A DNA stretch of 64,000 nt. Source: Salvelinus alpinus (taxonomy: Eukaryota > Chordata > Actinopteri > Salmoniformes > Salmonidae). Made by a program: the position numbers and the translations under genes. The stretch spans positions 77,268,902 to 77,332,901 of the forward strand of contig NC_092091.1 in NCBI RefSeq assembly GCF_045679555.1, written 5' to 3'. The notes beneath the pieces were generated by a model that was not told where the DNA came from, searched no databases, and saw only the letters and a list, made by a program, of their open reading frames with translations. Shown one piece after another: positions 60,820-64,000 of the stretch; position 1 is the first letter of the stretch; each line of letters begins with the position of its first letter.

Positions 60820-61000
60820 CTATAATAAAGGCCTTTTGTGGAGAAAAACGAATTCTGATTGGCTGGGCCTAGCACCAAAGTGGGCGTGCTTTACCCTCTC
60901 AGCCCCTGCCCAGTCATGTGAAATCCATATAATAGGGCCAACAATTTATTTCAATTGAATGATTTCATTATTTGAACTGTAGCTCGTTATGGAGCGGAGC
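60820..61000. mobile_element. salmonid dispersed repeat, truncated
   Basis: AGGCCTTTTGTGGAGAAAAA, TCTGATTGGCTGGGCCTAGC and CAGTCATGTGAAATCCATAT are characteristic phrases of a common family. Both ends are unclear. Confidence 0.55.
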
Positions 61001-61043
61001 ACAGACAAAGCTGTAACAGTTTGAACCTGATGCATAGGGTAAT

Positions 61044-61447
61044 TGTCACATTCTGACCATAGTTCTTTTGTGTTTTCCTTGTTTTAGTGTTCGTCAGGAC
61101 GTGAGCTGAGTGGGCATTCTATGTTGAGTGTCTAGTTTGTCCATTTCTATGTTTGGCCTGATATGGTTCTCAATCAGAGGCAGGTGTTTGTCATTGTCTC
61201 TGATTGGGAACCATATTTAGGTAGCTTGTTTTGTGTTGGGGTTTGTGGGTGGTTGTCTTCTGTCTTTGTGTTCATTGCACCAGATAGGACTGTTTCGGTT
61301 TTGCCACGTTTGTTATTTTGTAGTTTGTATAGTGTTCTTCGTTGTCGTCTTCAATAAATAGAAGAATGTATTCTAACCACGCTGCGTCTTGGTCCGATCC
61401 CTGCTACACCTCCTCTTCAGACGAAGAGGAGGAAGGCTGCCGTTACA
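61044..61447 (+). mobile_element. solo LTR with perfect 5-bp target duplication
   Basis: Begins TGTCACATTCTGACC and ends GCTGCCGTTACA (TG...CA), flanked by GTAAT at 61039-61043 and 61448-61452. AATAAA at about 61353 is a plausible LTR polyadenylation signal. 404 bp, no internal retroviral-type genes. These are the defining marks of an LTR retrotransposon solo LTR. Confidence 0.9.
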
Positions 61448-61452
61448 GTAAT

Positions 61453-63760
61453 ACTTGGCCGCACGTATCATCACACAGTTCCATGATTAGTACAGTCAAT
61501 AGACGAGGGTATCATTTTACAACATAAACATGGGTTGAAGAACTGAATGTGGCAATTTTCTGAATTAATCAAACCATCTTTATCTATCTTTCGTGTGTAA
61601 AGGCTCCCAAAACCATTTTTGCAATGATTCCTAAACACTTTCCCAAAACGTAATAATCTACAAGATCAGAGTATTTTTAAATCTACCAGTTGGTGCTGAA
61701 ACAGAGACGAATATGCATATATTCTGATCCCGTTCTCTGTATATATTCTTGTGTCTCAACAAAATTCTAACCAAAAGGCACACCGTATTTAAAAATGTGA
61801 CTCGTTTCACTAAACTAGGTGTATGTCACACGTCACCACTTCACAGGAGAGAAATTTGAATGTAAACATACATTTTTTATCAAAATGCCTTGTTGGGCAG
61901 AAATGGCTTCTGGAACTTTCATGTGCCTTACTAACAAACATGTATTCCATTCATAAATACAAATAAAATTGTTAAATTACGTGCCTAGTTGGTTTAGCCA
62001 CAGAAAAAGTCGGGAACCTTCCCGTTAATCATGATTGGCTGAGATAATGGCTGGACGGAACATGCCGGGAGATGAGTTTGGAATCGTCTGCCATGTAGCA
62101 TGCTTCTGTCTATAACTTGAGCTGCTCAGTATGTGTTGATAGTCCTTTGTACCGCGCCGTCTTTGAAATATATAACGTTAGCCATCGAGAACTATAAAAG
62201 TTTGCTACATTTCTCGACAACATTGATGCCCTGAATTTAGCAGAAACTATCAACAGATCAGTTGGAAAAAAGTGATTTGCTACTTTCTGCACACGCCATG
62301 GTCAGTGTGAACTGGAGTGACTTGACACAACGCTGGCCGAACAAGATGTAGCTACAAACCAAACAGAGGTAAATGGTTCCAGTCTGCCTTGAAGCGTTCA
62401 TCTATGTATTCGGGTAAGAGTCTATCTTAATTTTCAGATATTACACGTTTTTAATTTAGTCAGAAAGTCGTTGTGAGTTAAAGTGTATTGTTTGCTAGGT
62501 AGTGAACGCTAGCTTGCTGGCTCTCTAGCTAACGTTACATGTATGATCTGTGTAGCAATATTATTCGAATCAGAAATCCATTTGCATTGCAATTTGTAGC
62601 CTAACCTATTGAACCTAGTTGCTTTTCTTTAGCTACCTGCAGAGTCATACTACAGCTATGACAATGTTTGTATTGGTTGGTAGTTGTATGAGTGGGGATT
62701 ATGCTGATTCATTGTTTTTAAATAGCTACATCACCAGATGATTATATGACCCATCAAGTTAGTGTTTGGGGGTGATTACGGCCATCTATTGTATTTTATG
62801 AACATGTACATGTCTAGACAATAATGACTCATCCACTGAGCTAGATGTGGCTGGGGGGTGGCTATATCATTTCCTTCACATGACCCATCAATTTAGACAA
62901 GTGTGTCAGGTAGGCATCATCTCATAATTCAAAAATATTGATAACATATTTTTATCTGGACGCTTTCTGTGTTTGATATTGCTGCTATGCAAGTAACCAT
63001 TTCACTGTACTGTTTACACCTTCTGTATCCTGTGCATGTAACAAATTCAATTTGTGTTTTATTTTATATAGTGTGTGTTTACCAGAGACGGTAATGTGAA
63101 GAACAACATGACCTGCACCAACGTCTGATTAGGATATAAACCAAGGACTAGATCAAGTGTATTTTTACCTGGAGTTTTTCCTTATTGTAGGGAACTACTA
63201 TTTTTAACACTTTTAGTCTTGAAATCTTTGGTTGTTTACGAAGCTACTCACTCTGTTTAGCACATGGCCTCACATGTGAATCCTTAAAGAGATGGGTGGG
63301 GCTAAGGTTTAAGAGGGTGTGAACGATGCTGAATGGGTGTAGACAAAGAGGAGCTCTCCAGTAGGTGTACCAAAACATTCAAGGGCCATTTTCTCAAATG
63401 TGGGGTTACAAGTTTGTCGACTTTCAAAGTAGAATTACTTTCCCATTGTTCTTCAACTGCAGTGTATGATATAGAATGTTCTAGCTCTGAGACTCTACTT
63501 TTATCCAATTTCAAATTTTGCTACATAAGATCGAGGCGGTTGGTCACAAATGTGCTGAAAACCCTATTGAATGAAAACTCCACCAGAAAATCTGTTGACC
63601 AGCAAGAGGATTGATTTTCAGCGGTTGAATGAAATGTATTCAGAGCGTGCAAGGTAGCCACATCTGCAGAGCGCATTCCGTGACTGAATAAGGTAAGTGT
63701 GAACACCAAATACTGAGAAGTGCTAGAAAAAGGCAATTATATGCACACTATAATGTAACA
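61453..63760. other. no gene recognised; several dispersed-repeat stretches
   Basis: 62030-62410 (GTCTGCCATGTAGCATGCTT, GAACTATAAAAGTTTGCTAC) and 63300-63720 (TGGGGTTACAAGTTTGTCGA, CATTCCGTGACTGAATAAGG) match salmonid repeats in my memory. 62990-63060 resembles a LINE/SINE tail. Short open frames have no conserved domain. Confidence 0.4.
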
Positions 63761-63765
63761 AATAT

Positions 63766-63970
63766 AGACCACAGTTAGTCTAGCTCGACCACAGTCTAGT
63801 TAGACCACAGTCTAGTTAGACCACAGTTAGTCTAGTTAGTCTAGTTAGTGCAGAGTTAGTAAAGTTATACCACAACTAGTCTAGTTAGTCCACAGTTACT
63901 CTAGTTAGTCCATCTGTTACTCTAGTTAATCCACAGTTAGTCTAGTTAGTCCACAGAGCCTATTAGACCA
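63766..63970. repeat. short tandem repeat (ACCACAGTCTAGTTAG-type)
   Basis: About a dozen imperfect 12-18 bp units sharing CACAGTTAGTCTAGTTAG. Confidence 0.85.
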
Positions 63971-64000
63971 CAGTTCTACTCCCCTGGAACTCATGAATGG

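Noticed and set aside
62296-62350. Short ATG frame (MVSVNWSDLTQRWPNKM) followed by a GT, as a possible first coding exon
   Set aside because: It ends in a stop before the donor, and the surrounding sequence looks like a dispersed salmonid repeat.
63333-63614. 93-residue ORF near the right edge
   Set aside because: The same wording occurs in a repeat family familiar from salmonid DNA, with no conserved domain.

Overview
The window is vertebrate nuclear DNA, almost certainly from a salmonid fish (trout, salmon or char). It has widely spaced exons with GT-AG introns, tRNA-derived SINEs of the salmonid HpaI type, a Sleeping Beauty-class Tc1 element with its IR/DR ends, other Tc1-like elements, and many short interspersed families that I recognise as typical of salmonid genomes. 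No prokaryotic genes, CRISPR array, rRNA or functional tRNA gene was seen.

Two protein-coding genes appear intact, both on the + strand. (1) A three-exon N-acetyltransferase (nat8l or a nat8l-like paralogue) at 9147-11346 encodes 257 aa. (2) An eight-coding-exon prostaglandin reductase 1 (ptgr1) at 43577-56831 encodes 329 aa, the usual length of the family. Between them lies a six-exon CD209-like type II C-type lectin gene (22194-37306). It is broken twice: an in-frame TAG in the neck exon, and a 1.6 kb retroelement-like insertion inside the first lectin-domain exon. A second lectin relic on the - strand (58818-59655) follows ptgr1, so the locus probably belonged to a lectin cluster.

Layout: 1-3045, LTR-like repeat, decayed multi-exon DDE transposase and three minisatellites; 3046-9060, dispersed repeats, microsatellites, a SINE and a gag-like LINE relic; 9147-12190, nat8l with a 23-bp minisatellite starting just after its stop codon; 12260-22190, Harbinger and piggyBac-like elements, a 1.8 kb 23-bp satellite and telomere-like elements; 22194-37306, the lectin pseudogene with nested Tc1, hAT, LINE and piggyBac-like insertions; 37686-43500, a 40-bp minisatellite and nested inverted-repeat elements; 43577-57150, ptgr1, whose introns 2, 6 and 7 are largely minisatellite; 57248-59655, a 60-bp array and the lectin relic; 59656-64000, repeats including a solo LTR with perfect target duplication.

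The most unusual feature is the tandem-repeat load: about a dozen independent minisatellites cover roughly a quarter of the window. Three grew out of exon or exon-edge sequence. The 24-bp array in ptgr1 intron 6 copies the exon 6 end plus its 5' splice site, and leaves the whole 810-bp intron stop-free and divisible by three. The ~8.2 kb 14/28-bp array in ptgr1 intron 7 is followed by a copy of the exon 7 end. The 31-bp array at 58818-59222 copies the terminal W-V-C-E segment of a lectin domain. All family names come from reading the sequence and general knowledge; no database search was possible.
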